NCBI RefSeq assembly: GCF_030695035.1
Contig: NZ_JAUYTT010000012.1
Location: forward strand, 455,269-519,268
Reading direction: 5' to 3'
Source of the DNA: Frigidibacter sp.
GTDB taxonomy: Bacteria > Pseudomonadota > Alphaproteobacteria > Rhodobacterales > Rhodobacteraceae
Length of the DNA: 64,000 nucleotides
A model generated the notes under the pieces. That model was not told where the DNA came from, did no database searches, and was given only the letters and a program-made list of their open reading frames with translations. The position numbers and the translations under genes are program-made. Shown piece after piece: positions 1 through 8,895 of this stretch; positions within the stretch are counted from its first letter, which is position 1, and every line of letters starts with the position of its first letter.

Positions 1-453
1 AGCGCCGAGGGCTGGCTGCTGCCATATCTCAACGGCAAACGCAGCGAGGGCGAGCTGCGTGCACTCGACCTGACCGAGGCCCTCAAGGCCCTGCTCGGCT
101 GGGACGGCCAGCAACTCGTTGACCGCCTCGCGCCCGAGCACTTCGAGACCCCGCTCGGCCGCCGGGTGCCCATCGACTATGCCAGGGAGGCCCCGGGAAT
201 CGAGATCCGCCTGCAAGAGATGTTCGGCGTCACCCTGCATCCCGTGGTCGGCCCCAAACGCCGCCCGCTGCGCATCACCCTGCTCTCACCCGGCGCCAAG
301 CCCGTGCAGGTGACGATGGACCTGCCGGGCTTCTGGGCCAATACCTATGCCGAGGTCCGCAAGGACATGCGCGGCCGCTACCCGCGCCACCCCTGGCCCG
401 AGGATCCGACAGTCGCGGAACCCACCCTGCGCGCCAAGCCGCGGGGAACCTGA
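1..453 (+). CDS. hrpB: ATP-dependent helicase HrpB, C-terminal part (5' end outside window)
   Basis: The reading frame is open from base 1 and ends at 453, giving the last 150 residues of a protein that starts before the window. The visible part is the HrpB-type C-terminal domain: it contains GRRVPIDY, LQEMFGVTLHP, TLLSPGAKPVQVTMDLPGF and the terminal KDMRGRYPRHPWPEDP, which are highly characteristic of HrpB. The helicase motor domains are not in view. HrpB is a DEAH-box helicase whose cellular role is poorly defined. The gene converges on tex, and a structured repeat begins 27 bases after its stop. Confidence 0.9.
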   Translation, partial: SAEGWLLPYLNGKRSEGELRALDLTEALKALLGWDGQQLVDRLAPEHFETPLGRRVPIDYAREAPGIEIRLQEMFGVTLHPVVGPKRRPLRITLLSPGAKPVQVTMDLPGFWANTYAEVRKDMRGRYPRHPWPEDPTVAEPTLRAKPRGT

Positions 454-480
454 GCGGGGGGGCGCGGGGGCCGGCGGAGG

Positions 481-551
481 GAGGGGGCTGTCTGCCCCCT
501 CTTCGCGCGTGCCGCGCGAATTCACCCCCGAGGATATTTCCGAAAAAGCAA
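481..551 (+). repeat. 3'-end structured repeat R1, copy 1
   Basis: The element reads hairpin 1, hairpin 2, conserved tail. Hairpin 1 is GAGGGGGC-TGTCT-GCCCCCTC (481-501). Hairpin 2 is TTCGCGCG-TGC-CGCGCGAA (502-520). The tail is CACCCCCGAGGATATTTCCG followed by AAAAAGCAA (523-551). It lies 27 bases after the hrpB stop and in the same direction. The same tail occurs at 689-721 on the other strand and at 26983-27010. It may act as a transcript 3' end, although there is no U-run directly after the stems. Confidence 0.75.
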
Positions 552-688
552 TTCCAGCTGGTGCCCCGCCTCGGGCCGCCTGAGCGGGGGAGACAGGGCA
601 CCCTTGCTTTTTGCGGTCATCGGCGTCCCCGCCTGTACCGCGCGCCGAGGTTGCGCCGACAAGAGTCAACAAAGCGTAAATTCAGCTT

Positions 689-760
689 TGCTTTTTCGGA
701 AATATCCTCGGGGGGTGAATTGCGGCCAAAGCCGCAAGAGGGGGGCAGACAGCCCCCCTC
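689..760 (-). repeat. 3'-end structured repeat R1, copy 2
   Basis: Read on the minus strand this is the same element as 481-551. Hairpin 1 is GAGGGGGGC-TGTCT-GCCCCCCTC (738-760), hairpin 2 is TTGCGGC-TTTG-GCCGCAA (720-737), and then the GAGGATATTTCCGAAAAAGCAA tail follows (689-710). It starts 7 bases after the tex stop. Hairpin 2 differs in sequence from copy 1 on both arms yet still pairs, which argues that the fold is what is conserved. Confidence 0.75.
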
Positions 761-766
761 CCCCGC

Positions 767-3082
767 TCACCGCTTGCGCATCGCATCCAGCAGCGCGGCG
801 CCGAGGCCGCCGACGTCAGCGCCAGCCGCTTTGGGGGACGCCGCCATCGGCGCGCGCGGGCCGGGCTTGGGCCCGCCCTGCGCAGGGGCGCGCGGCTCCA
901 CCGGCGCCGCCTCCTTGCGCATGGTCAGCCCGATGCGCTTCCTTGCCACATCCACCTCCGTCACCCGGACCTTCACCACATCGCCCGCCTTCACCACCTC
1001 ATGCGGGTCTTTCACAAAACGGTCGGCCAGCTGGCTGACATGCACCAACCCGTCCTGATGCACGCCGATATCGACAAAGGCGCCGAAGGCCGCGACATTG
1101 GTCACCGTGCCTTCCAGCAGCATCCCCGGCTTCAGGTCCTTGATGTCCTCGACCCCGTCCGCGAAGGTCGCGGTCCTGAAGCCGGGGCGCGGGTCGCGGC
1201 CGGGTTTTTCCAGCTCGGCGAGGATGTCCTTCACCGTGGGCAGGCCGAAGCGGTCATCGACGAACTCTGCCGGCTCCAGCCGTTTCAGCGCGCTTGCATC
1301 CTTCATCACCTCGCGCAGGTCCCGCCCGCAGGCGGCGACGATGCGGCGAGCGAGGTCATAGGCCTCGGGGTGGACCGAGGAGGCATCCAGCGGCTCCTTG
1401 CCACCCGGGATCCGCAGGAAGCCCGCCGCCTGCTCATAGGCCTTCGGCCCCAGCCGCGCCACCTTCAGCAGGGCACGGCGGGTGGCGAACGGGCCGTTGG
1501 CGTCGCGGTGCCCGACGATGGCCTCGGCCAGTGATGGCCCGAGGCCCGAGACCCGGGCCAGCAGCGGGGCCGAGGCGGTGTTCACATCCACCCCGACCGC
1601 GTTCACCGCATCCTCCACCACCGCCTCCAGCGAGCGGCCAAGTCGGTGCTGGTCCACGTCATGCTGATATTGCCCGACGCCGATGCTCTTGGGCTCGATC
1701 TTCACCAGCTCGGCCAGCGGGTCCTGCAAGCGGCGGGCGATGGACACCGCGCCGCGCAGGGACACATCGAGATCGGGAAACTCCTTGGCCGCCAGCTCGG
1801 ACGCGGAATAGACCGAGGCGCCGGCTTCGGACACGATCACCTTGGTCGGCTTCGGCCCCGCGGGCAGCTGCGCCAGAAGGTCCGCCACCAGCTTTTCCGA
1901 CTCGCGGCTGGCGGTGCCGTTGCCGATGGCGATCAGCTCTACCCCATGCTTGCGGATCAGCATGGCAAGCTCTGCCTGCGCGCCGCGCAGGTCGTTCTTC
2001 GGCTGGAACGGATAGACGGTGGAGGTCGCCAGCACCTTGCCGGTCGCGTCGATCACCGCGACCTTGCAGCCGGTGCGGATGCCGGGGTCCAGCCCCAGCA
2101 CCGCCTTGCCGCCCGCCGGGGCCGCCAGCAGCAGGTCCTTGAGGTTGCGGGCGAAGACGCGGATCGCCTCGGCCTCGGACCGCTCGCGCAGGTCGGTCAT
2201 CAGGTCCAGCGACAGCGAGGTGCGCAGCTTGACGCGCCAGGCCCAGCCCGCCACCTGTGCCAGCCACAGATCGCCGGGCAGTTGGCCGCCGGCCTTCAGC
2301 GCGCCGCGGACGATGGCTTCCGCCGGGCCGGTGCCGGGGGCGGCATCGGCGTCGATCTCCAGATCCAGCGACAGCACGCCCTCGTTGCGCCCGCGCAGCA
2401 TCGCCAGGGCGCGGTGGCTGGGCGCAGTGGCCCAGCTTTCGGAATGGGCGAAGTAGTCCGAGAACTTGGCACCCTCGGCCTGCTTGCCCTCCACCACCCG
2501 CGCCGACAGCACCGCGACCTTCTTCATATGGGCGCGAAGCCGGCCCAGCAGGTCGGCATCCTCGGACAGCCCCTCGGCGATGATGTCGCGCGCGCCCTCC
2601 AGCGCGGCCTTGGCATCGGGCACCGCCTCGGTGACGTATCCCGCCGCCAGCGCCGCCGGATCGGAGCGCCGGTCCTGCAGGATTGCGTCGGCCAGCGGGC
2701 CAAGCCCGTTCTCGCGGGCGATCATCGCGCGGGTGCGGCGCTTGGGCTTGTAGGGCAGGTAGAGGTCTTCCAGCTCCGCCTTCGTCACCGCCCCGGCGAT
2801 GCCCAGCTCCAGATCCGCCGTGAGCTTGCCCTGCGACGCGATCGAGTCGCGGATCGCGGCGCGGCGGGCTTCCAGTTCACGCAGATAGACCAGCCGCTCG
2901 GCAAGGGTGCGCAGTTGCGTGTCATCGAGCCCGCCGGTCACTTCCTTGCGGTAGCGGGCGATGAAGGGCACCGTCGCACCGCCATCCAGAAGCGCGATGG
3001 CCTGCGCCACCTGATCGGCGCGGGCGCCGATTTCACCGGCGATGAGGAGCGGGATGCGGCGGGTCGGGTCGAGTGCGGTCAT
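767..3082 (-). CDS. tex: Tex family RNA-binding transcription accessory protein
   Basis: The product is 771 residues, the usual size for Tex/YhgF. The N-terminus has the family hallmarks [18 protein letters not shown] and [16 protein letters not shown]. The middle holds the RNase H-like (YqgF) fold with [17 protein letters not shown], then helix-hairpin-helix segments ([17 protein letters not shown]). An S1 RNA-binding domain sits near the C-terminus (about residues 650-722, [20 protein letters not shown]). The last 50 residues are a Pro/Ala-rich tail. A weak AGGAAG precedes the ATG. Tex binds nucleic acids and is thought to act in transcription and translation quality control in the cytoplasm. 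It appears to be a single-gene unit. Confidence 0.95.
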   Translation of the reverse strand: MTALDPTRRIPLLIAGEIGARADQVAQAIALLDGGATVPFIARYRKEVTGGLDDTQLRTLAERLVYLRELEARRAAIRDSIASQGKLTADLELGIAGAVTKAELEDLYLPYKPKRRTRAMIARENGLGPLADAILQDRRSDPAALAAGYVTEAVPDAKAALEGARDIIAEGLSEDADLLGRLRAHMKKVAVLSARVVEGKQAEGAKFSDYFAHSESWATAPSHRALAMLRGRNEGVLSLDLEIDADAAPGTGPAEAIVRGALKAGGQLPGDLWLAQVAGWAWRVKLRTSLSLDLMTDLRERSEAEAIRVFARNLKDLLLAAPAGGKAVLGLDPGIRTGCKVAVIDATGKVLATSTVYPFQPKNDLRGAQAELAMLIRKHGVELIAIGNGTASRESEKLVADLLAQLPAGPKPTKVIVSEAGASVYSASELAAKEFPDLDVSLRGAVSIARRLQDPLAELVKIEPKSIGVGQYQHDVDQHRLGRSLEAVVEDAVNAVGVDVNTASAPLLARVSGLGPSLAEAIVGHRDANGPFATRRALLKVARLGPKAYEQAAGFLRIPGGKEPLDASSVHPEAYDLARRIVAACGRDLREVMKDASALKRLEPAEFVDDRFGLPTVKDILAELEKPGRDPRPGFRTATFADGVEDIKDLKPGMLLEGTVTNVAAFGAFVDIGVHQDGLVHVSQLADRFVKDPHEVVKAGDVVKVRVTEVDVARKRIGLTMRKEAAPVEPRAPAQGGPKPGPRAPMAASPKAAGADVGGLGAALLDAMRKR

Positions 3083-3170
3083 GGCGTCAGCTTCCTGTCT
3101 GCGGGACGCTGACCATAGCGGCCCCGGGGGCGCCCGCCAATGGGGTGCGCCAATGCGGTGGGCCCGTGGT

Positions 3171-4223
3171 CTAGCTTGCGAGCAAGAGCGCGCCGACAGC
3201 GAAGCTGAGGGCGAACATCGGCAGCGACCACAGGTGGAACTGCCGCCACAGCCCCGGCTCCCGCACCAGCCGCAGCGCGATAAGGTTGGCCAGCGAGCCT
3301 ATGGCGAGGCCGAAGCCGCCGACGCTGACGCCCCAGGCCAGCGCGCGCCAATCCTCGGTGAAGGGCGCGAGGAAGATCGCGGCCGGCACGTTGGACATGG
3401 CCTGTGACAGCACCGCGCCGACGGAAAAGACCCCGCCGGGCAGGGCCAGCGCCGCGGGCATCGCGGCGGCAATGGCGGGCAGTTGTCCCAGCAGGCCGAG
3501 GTTGACGAACATCAGCATGAAGACCAGCAGCAGCGGCCAGTCGAGCCAGCGCAGCACCGCCCGGAAGGCGACCGCGTAGAGCGCGAGGATGGCGCCGGCA
3601 GCCGGGACGGCGAAGCCGGCATTCACCAGCAGCAGGAAGAGCGGATAGGCGGCGAGCGAGACGGCCATCAACCGCCGGTTCAGTGGCAGGGGCGCGGTGG
3701 GCTCGGAGAGGGTCAGCGTCTGCTTGCCGATGGCGAGCGGCACCAGCGCCAGCAGGATCGCCAGCATCGCGGCGGCGAGCGGCAGCATCGCGAGCACGAA
3801 CTCCCCGAAGCCCGCGCCCGAGACCTGCCACAGGAACAGGTTCTGCGGGTTGCCGACCGGCGAGACGGCCGAGCCCGCATTGACCGCCAGCGCCTGCAAG
3901 ATCACCAGCCGCCCCAGCGGCAGCGGCACCAGCCTCGACAGCGCCAGCGTCAGCGGTACTGTGACGAACAGCGCCACGTCATTGGTCACGATGGCAGACA
4001 GCACCGCGGCGAACAGCACCAGCGCCACAGCCAGCCCCCGCTCTGTCCGCAGCCCGCGCAGGGCGGCGCGGCCGGCGCGGTCGATCACCCCGCTCACCTC
4101 CAGCCCGCGGCTGAGCACCATCAGCCCGGCCAGCGCGCCGATGGTCTTCCAGTCCACCAGCGCGGCGATGTTCGCCGGGCGCGTTGGCACCTGCCAGAGC
4201 AGCAGGGGCAACAGGGCGAGCAA
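3171..4223 (-). CDS. SLC13/ArsB-type anion or Na+-coupled permease, N-terminus interrupted by an amber codon
   Basis: The 350 residues are almost entirely membrane segments, with the ion-transporter-superfamily signature [19 protein letters not shown] and the hairpin motif [19 protein letters not shown]; the substrate cannot be told. The reading frame opens at a TTG (4223), but the natural start seems to lie upstream: TTG at 4287-4289 with AAGGATC nine bases before it reads LTAPVTAPTLTRWMREE, then TAG (4236-4238), then [13 protein letters not shown]. The TAG sits where a Trp (TGG) would fit the start of the first membrane helix. The gene may therefore be a fresh nonsense allele, or it restarts at an internal CTG/TTG. 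Confidence 0.75.
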   Translation of the reverse strand: MLALLPLLLWQVPTRPANIAALVDWKTIGALAGLMVLSRGLEVSGVIDRAGRAALRGLRTERGLAVALVLFAAVLSAIVTNDVALFVTVPLTLALSRLVPLPLGRLVILQALAVNAGSAVSPVGNPQNLFLWQVSGAGFGEFVLAMLPLAAAMLAILLALVPLAIGKQTLTLSEPTAPLPLNRRLMAVSLAAYPLFLLLVNAGFAVPAAGAILALYAVAFRAVLRWLDWPLLLVFMLMFVNLGLLGQLPAIAAAMPAALALPGGVFSVGAVLSQAMSNVPAAIFLAPFTEDWRALAWGVSVGGFGLAIGSLANLIALRLVREPGLWRQFHLWSLPMFALSFAVGALLLAS

Positions 4224-4396
4224 GAGCAGAAGCAGCTACTCCTCGCGCATCCAGCGGGTCAGGGTGGGGGCGGTGACTGGAGCGGTCAAGATGCGGGATC
4301 CTTCGAAGGCGGCGCGCACGAACTACCACAGGCGCGGCGTGTGCAAAATACATCCGCTGCCCCCCGCAACGCCCCCTTCACTCTCTTGCGAATAGT

Positions 4397-4408
4397 TTGC
4401 AGTTGCAA
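4397..4408. promoter_or_regulatory. Imperfect palindrome TTGCAGTTGCAA upstream of sitA (Mur-type box candidate)
   Basis: TTGCAGTTGCAA pairs with itself at 10 of 12 positions and lies in TTGCGAATAGTTTGCAGTTG. This resembles the manganese-responsive Mur boxes described in alphaproteobacteria in front of sit/mnt genes. The match is from memory; a motif scan would decide. Confidence 0.4.
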
Positions 4409-4432
4409 TTCTGCACAAGCATCCTACCTTTC

Positions 4433-4449
4433 TTGAGAACGACTCTCAA
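4433..4449. promoter_or_regulatory. Fur-family-type operator TTGAGAACGACTCTCAA just before the sitA ribosome binding site
   Basis: TTGAGA and TCTCAA form a perfect 6-bp inverted repeat around ACGAC. The site ends one base before the AAGGAG ribosome binding site of sitA. The sequence resembles Fur-type boxes, and its position suggests that a Mn- or Fe-loaded repressor blocks transcription of sitABCD. Confidence 0.55.
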
Positions 4450-4462
4450 AAAGGAGATGACG

Positions 4463-5383
4463 ATGCCGGGACCGACGCGAAATGCAGGGATCAGAGGACG
4501 GAGGGGCCGGGTGACCGGGGCGCTCGCCGCGCTGATGCTGCTGGCGGGCCCGGCTGTTGCCGAGGACAAGTTCCGGGCCGTCACCACCTTCACTGTCATC
4601 GCCGACATCGCCGCCAATGTGGCGGGGGATGCCGCCGTGGTCACCTCGATCACCAAGCCGGGGGCAGAGATCCACAATTACCAGCCCACCCCCGGCGACA
4701 TCATCGCCGCGCAGGATGCCGACCTGATCCTGTGGAACGGGCTGAACCTCGAGCAATGGTTCGAGCGCTTCTTCCGCAACCTGCCCGACGTGCCCGGCAT
4801 CGTCGTGTCCGAGGGCGTGGAGCCGATGGGCATCGCCGACGGACCCTATGAGGGCAAGCCCAACCCCCATGCCTGGATGAGCCCGGACGGCGCGATGATC
4901 TACGTGGACAATATCCGCGACGCCTTCATGGAACATGACCCGGCGAATGCCGAGATCTACAAGGCCAATGCCGAGGCCTACAAGGCCGAGATCATGGCCG
5001 CGGTGGAGCCGATCCGCGCGCAGCTGGAAGCGATCCCCGAGGACCGGCGCTGGCTGGTCACCAGCGAGGGCGCGTTCAGCTACCTCGCGCGCGATTTCGG
5101 GCTGCAGGAGCTGTATCTCTGGCCGATCAACTCCGACCAGCAGGGCACGCCGCAGCAAGTGCGGCGGGTGATCGACGCGGTGCGCGAGCATGACATTCCG
5201 GCGGTCTTCAGCGAAAGCACGATCCCGGCCGATGGCGCAGAGCAGGTGGCGCGGGAAACCGGCGCGGCCTATGGCGGGGTGCTTTATGTGGACTCGCTCA
5301 GCGGGCCCGATGGGCCGGTGCCGACCTATATCGACCTGCTGCGGGTCACCTCGGAAACCATTGCCAAGGGACTTGCCCAATGA
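4463..5383 (+). CDS. sitA: Manganese/iron ABC transporter, periplasmic substrate-binding protein SitA
   Basis: This is a 306-residue cluster A-I metal-binding protein. A signal peptide ends near residue 33 (PAVA-ED). The family signature [14 protein letters not shown] includes metal ligand His71, and a second ligand is His136 in [10 protein letters not shown]. The [15 protein letters not shown] segment is typical of SitA rather than ZnuA, and no His-rich loop is present. I chose the ATG at 4463 because AAGGAG (4451-4456) is spaced six bases from it; the ATG at 4457 is too close. It is first in sitABCD and overlaps sitB by 4 bases. Substrate is probably Mn2+, possibly Fe2+. Confidence 0.9.
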   Translation: MPGPTRNAGIRGRRGRVTGALAALMLLAGPAVAEDKFRAVTTFTVIADIAANVAGDAAVVTSITKPGAEIHNYQPTPGDIIAAQDADLILWNGLNLEQWFERFFRNLPDVPGIVVSEGVEPMGIADGPYEGKPNPHAWMSPDGAMIYVDNIRDAFMEHDPANAEIYKANAEAYKAEIMAAVEPIRAQLEAIPEDRRWLVTSEGAFSYLARDFGLQELYLWPINSDQQGTPQQVRRVIDAVREHDIPAVFSESTIPADGAEQVARETGAAYGGVLYVDSLSGPDGPVPTYIDLLRVTSETIAKGLAQ

Positions 5384-6198
5384 CCGCCCCGGCGCTCAGC
5401 CTTGCCGGCAGCGCGCCGGTGACGCCCCCCCCCGGCCTGTCGGTGCGCGGCCTGACGGTGACCTATCGCAACGGCCACACCGCGCTGCGCGATGCCGCCT
5501 TCACCCTGCCGACCGGCAGCATCACCGGGCTTCTGGGGGTGAATGGGGGCGGCAAATCCACCATGTTCAAGGCGATCATGGGCTTCGTGCGCCCCTCGGC
5601 GGGTGAGGTGGCGATCCTCGGCCTGCCCGCCCCGCAGGCGCTGAAGCGCAACCTTGTCGCCTATGTCCCGCAGGCCGAGGAGGTGGACTGGACCTTCCCG
5701 GTGCTGGTCGAGGATGTGGTGATGATGGGCCGCTTCGGCCATATGGGCTTCTTCCGCCGCGCCCGCCCTGCCGACCGGCAGGCGGTGTCTGCCGCGCTGG
5801 CACGGGTGGGGATGGAGGAGTTCCGGCTGCGCCAGATCGGCGAGCTGTCGGGCGGCCAGCGCAAGCGGGTGTTCCTTGCAAGGGCGCTGGCGCAGGAGGC
5901 GCGGGTGATCTTGCTCGACGAGCCCTTCACCGGCGTCGATGTGCAGACCGAGGCCGCCATCGTGACGCTGCTGAAGGAGCTGCGCGCCGAGGGGCGGGTG
6001 ATGCTGGTCGCCACCCATGACCTTGCCGCGGTGCCGGAGTTCTGCGACCGCATCGTGCTGGTGCGCGGCACCGTGCTGGCCGAGGGGCCGACGGAGCAGG
6101 TCTTCACCCGCGCCAATCTGGAAGACACCTTCGGCGGCGCGCTGCGTAATCTGGCCTTCGCCGCCGATATGCCCGCCAAGACCGGGGCCCGCGCATGA
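5380..6198 (+). CDS. sitB: Manganese/iron ABC transporter, ATP-binding protein SitB
   Basis: The 272 residues form one ABC ATPase domain. Walker A is GVNGGGKST, the signature is [17 protein letters not shown], Walker B is [12 protein letters not shown], and the H-loop His is in VATHDLAAV. It drives metal import with SitC and SitD. Its ATG overlaps the sitA stop and its own stop overlaps the sitC start, so the four genes look translationally coupled. Confidence 0.93.
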   Translation: MTAPALSLAGSAPVTPPPGLSVRGLTVTYRNGHTALRDAAFTLPTGSITGLLGVNGGGKSTMFKAIMGFVRPSAGEVAILGLPAPQALKRNLVAYVPQAEEVDWTFPVLVEDVVMMGRFGHMGFFRRARPADRQAVSAALARVGMEEFRLRQIGELSGGQRKRVFLARALAQEARVILLDEPFTGVDVQTEAAIVTLLKELRAEGRVMLVATHDLAAVPEFCDRIVLVRGTVLAEGPTEQVFTRANLEDTFGGALRNLAFAADMPAKTGARA

Positions 6199-7043
6199 GC
6201 CTGCTGCTCGAGCCCTTCACCTATGGCTACATGGTCAACGCCATCTGGGTCTCCGCTCTGGTCGGGGGCCTTTGCGCCTTCCTCTCCGCCTTCCTCATGC
6301 TGCGCGGCTGGTCGCTGATCGGGGACGCGCTGTCGCACTCCATCGTGCCGGGCGTGGCGGGGGCGTGGATGCTAGGGCTGCCCTTCGCCTTTGGCGCCTT
6401 CCTGTCGGGCGGGCTGGCGGCGGCGGCGATGCTGGTGCTGAACCAGCGCACGCGGCTGAAGGAGGATGCGATCATCGGGCTGATCTTCTCCAGCTTCTTC
6501 GGGCTGGGGCTGTTCATGATTTCCGTCTCCCCCGTGCCGGTGAATGTGCAGACGATCATCATGGGCAATGTGCTGGCCATCACCCCGGCCGATACGCTGC
6601 AACTGGCGATCATCGGCGTGGTGTCGCTGGCGATCCTTGGCGCCAAGTGGAAGGACCTGATGGTGACCTTCTTCGACGAGGCCCATGCCCGCAGCGTCGG
6701 CCTGAACCCGGTGCTGCTGCGGGGCATCTTCTTCACGCTGCTGGCCGCGGCGACGGTGGCGGCGATGCAGACGGTCGGGGCGTTCCTGGTGATCGCGCTG
6801 GTGGTGACGCCGGGGGCGACGGCCTACCTGCTGACCGACCGCTTTGCCGTGCTGCTGCGCCTGTCGGTTGCCATCGGTACGCTGACCTGCGCAGCGGGGG
6901 CTTATGCGAGCTACTTCCTCGATGCGGCGACCGGCGGCATCATCGTCCTGGCGCAGACCGGCCTGTTCCTGCTGGCCTTCGTCTTCGCCCCCAAGCATGG
7001 GCTGATCGCCGCGCGCCGGCGCAGTGCGGAGGCCGCGGCATGA
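6195..7043 (+). CDS. sitC: Manganese/iron ABC transporter, permease SitC
   Basis: This is a 282-residue ABC-3 family permease with about eight hydrophobic segments. It has the family motif [20 protein letters not shown] near the N-terminus and [20 protein letters not shown] towards the C-terminus. It is paralogous to SitD, with which it should form the heterodimeric membrane channel. It overlaps sitB and sitD by 4 bases each. Confidence 0.92.
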   Translation: MSLLLEPFTYGYMVNAIWVSALVGGLCAFLSAFLMLRGWSLIGDALSHSIVPGVAGAWMLGLPFAFGAFLSGGLAAAAMLVLNQRTRLKEDAIIGLIFSSFFGLGLFMISVSPVPVNVQTIIMGNVLAITPADTLQLAIIGVVSLAILGAKWKDLMVTFFDEAHARSVGLNPVLLRGIFFTLLAAATVAAMQTVGAFLVIALVVTPGATAYLLTDRFAVLLRLSVAIGTLTCAAGAYASYFLDAATGGIIVLAQTGLFLLAFVFAPKHGLIAARRRSAEAAA

Positions 7044-7870
7044 TGGACCTGATCGCGGCCTTCCAGCTGCCCTTCCTGCAAAACGCCCTGCTGGGGGCCG
7101 TGCTGGTCGCGGTGCCGACGGCGCTGCTGTCCTGCTTTCTGGTGCTCAAGGGCTGGTCGCTGATGGGCGATGCGGTGTCCCACGCCGTCTTCCCCGGCGT
7201 GGTGCTGGCCTGGATGGCCGGGCTGCCGCTGGCGGTGGGGGCCTTCACAGCCGGCATGACCTGCGCGCTGGCGACGGGGTTCATCCGAGAGCGCAGCCGG
7301 GTCAAGCAGGACACGGTGATGGGCGTCGTCTTCTCGGGCATGTTCGCGCTTGGGCTGGTTCTGTACTCGCAGGTGCAGACGGAACTGCACCTCGACCACA
7401 TCCTCTTTGGCGACATTCAGGGCCTTGCCGCCGCCGACCTGTGGCAGACCGGGATCATCGGCGTGGTGGTGACGCTGGTGCTGCTGGCCAAATGGCGCGA
7501 GTTTCTGCTACACGCCTTCGACCCGGCGCAGGCGCGGGCGGTGGGCCTGCGGGTGGGTGCGCTGCACTATGGGCTGCTGGCGCTGTTGTCGGCCACCATC
7601 GTCGGCGCGCTGACGGCGGCGGGGGTGATCCTGGCGGTGGCGCTGCTGATCGCGCCGGGGGCGACGGCCTTCCTGCTGACGCGGCGGTTCGGGTCGATGA
7701 TGGCGGTGTCGGTCGCGGTGGCGCTTGGGTCGTCCATCGGCGGGGTGGTGCTGAGCGTGGCGCTGGACAGCGCGCCCGCCCCGACCATCGTGCTGCTGAT
7801 GACCGCCGCCTTTGCCGCGGCCTTCGCCCATGCCACGCTGAAGGCCCGGCGCATCGGCGCGGCGGCCTGA
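7040..7870 (+). CDS. sitD: Manganese/iron ABC transporter, permease SitD
   Basis: This is a 276-residue ABC-3 permease and the last gene of sitABCD. The start at 7040 is chosen from the ATGA overlap with sitC; the frame is open far upstream only because it runs antiparallel in frame through sitC. The conserved LKGWSLMGDAVSHAVFPGVV and AVALLIAPGATAFLLT segments match SitC. It ends 5 bases before the convergent SDR gene, with no terminator visible between them. Confidence 0.92.
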   Translation: MMDLIAAFQLPFLQNALLGAVLVAVPTALLSCFLVLKGWSLMGDAVSHAVFPGVVLAWMAGLPLAVGAFTAGMTCALATGFIRERSRVKQDTVMGVVFSGMFALGLVLYSQVQTELHLDHILFGDIQGLAAADLWQTGIIGVVVTLVLLAKWREFLLHAFDPAQARAVGLRVGALHYGLLALLSATIVGALTAAGVILAVALLIAPGATAFLLTRRFGSMMAVSVAVALGSSIGGVVLSVALDSAPAPTIVLLMTAAFAAAFAHATLKARRIGAAA

Positions 7871-7874
7871 GCCC

Positions 7875-8621
7875 TCAGCCGAAGTCGCGCAGGTCGGTGA
7901 CTGGCGACGCGCCAAAGGCTGGCCCGGTGAGGTGCGCCACCAGCCGGCGGGCGCAATCCTCGGGGCTGGACAGCCCGCCACTCTCCTTCAGTCCCACGAA
8001 CCGTTCGCGCATCGTGAACTGCGCCTCGGTTGTGGCGCGGATCGCGGCCTGCATGTCGGTGTCGATCACCCCGGGCGCGAGGCTTTCGATGCGCAAGCCG
8101 GGGCGTTTGTCCTCGGCCACGGCGCGGGCGTGATGGTCGAGCGCGGCCTTGGTGGCGCAGTAGAGGCTCCACCCCGGATAGGCGTTGCGCGCGGCCCCGC
8201 TGGAGACATGCAGAACGCGGCGGTCGGGCGCGCCCGTCGTCGCGGCGATCAGTGTATCGGCCAGCATCAGCGGAGCGGTCACGTTCAGCGCGACGGCCCT
8301 GGCGATGGCAGCCGGGTCGAGAGTGCCGGCAGGGCCGATGGGCTCCACCATGCCGGCATTATTGACCAGCAGCACCGGCCCTGCCCCGGTCAGATGCAAC
8401 CGCAGTCGATCCCCGCCCAGCCACTCCGCCAGCGCCGCCGGGTCCGCAAGGTCCAGCGCAACCTCTGCCAGCGCCTCCGGATAGGCCTCTGCCAGCGCCG
8501 GATTGCCCCTGCGCGCGAGCCCAAGAACCCGCGCGCCGCGCGCCAGAAGCTCGGCGGCGATGGCGGCACCGAGGCCGCGGGAATGGCCGGTGACGATGGC
8601 GGTTGCGGTCTGGTCTGGCAT
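7875..8621 (-). CDS. SDR family NAD(P)-dependent oxidoreductase
   Basis: This 248-residue classical short-chain dehydrogenase has the cofactor motif TGHSRGLG near the N-terminus, the NNAG motif in LLVNNAGMVEP, and the active-site Tyr/Lys in YCATKAALDHH preceded by HVSSG. The start at 8621 (MPDQTATAIVTG) is preceded by AGGAG at normal spacing; the frame runs 13 codons further upstream without a ribosome site. The substrate is unknown, and neighbours give no clue because it converges on sitD and is transcribed away from the peptide transporter. Confidence 0.88.
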   Translation of the reverse strand: MPDQTATAIVTGHSRGLGAAIAAELLARGARVLGLARRGNPALAEAYPEALAEVALDLADPAALAEWLGGDRLRLHLTGAGPVLLVNNAGMVEPIGPAGTLDPAAIARAVALNVTAPLMLADTLIAATTGAPDRRVLHVSSGAARNAYPGWSLYCATKAALDHHARAVAEDKRPGLRIESLAPGVIDTDMQAAIRATTEAQFTMRERFVGLKESGGLSSPEDCARRLVAHLTGPAFGASPVTDLRDFG

Positions 8622-8801
8622 CGGGGCTCTCCTGCGCTGCGGGTGCCAGACGGCCACCATTCGCCGCCACGGTCAACCCCGCCCATCCCACCAAAACATC
8701 CCCGCGTTCCTCCGCTGCCGAAGCTTCAGGCAGTCCGGCGCGGCTTCCCCGACGGCGCGGCGGATTGCCACAAAATGCGGCAGATCGCCGGGCCGCGGGT
8801 C

Positions 8802-8830
8802 TTGACTTCGTTTTTTACCAAGCGGTTAAT
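8802..8830 (+). promoter_or_regulatory. Candidate sigma-70 promoter for the peptide ABC operon
   Basis: TTGACT (8802-8807) is followed after 17-18 bases by GTTAATC (8825-8831). It lies about 65 bases upstream of the start of the substrate-binding protein gene, inside an otherwise gene-free 274-bp divergent gap. Confidence 0.45.
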
Positions 8831-8895
8831 CACACTTGTGCCGCCCGACGTCCTGAAGGTCGCGGGGACGAGCCAGTCCAACAGAGGATGCATCC

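Larger units (their letters stand above)
454..766. other. Convergent intergenic region carrying an inverted pair of structured repeats
   Basis: No credible gene is seen here. The 313 bases between hrpB (+) and tex (-) hold two copies of the same two-hairpin element in opposite orientation (481-551 and 689-760), each just downstream of the stop of the gene it follows. The 137 bases between the copies (552-688) show no feature I can name. Confidence 0.7.

Noticed and set aside
1646..3112. 488-codon frame on the plus strand opposite tex
   Set aside because: Low-complexity Arg/Gln/Gly translation and no start signal; tex on the other strand is unambiguous.
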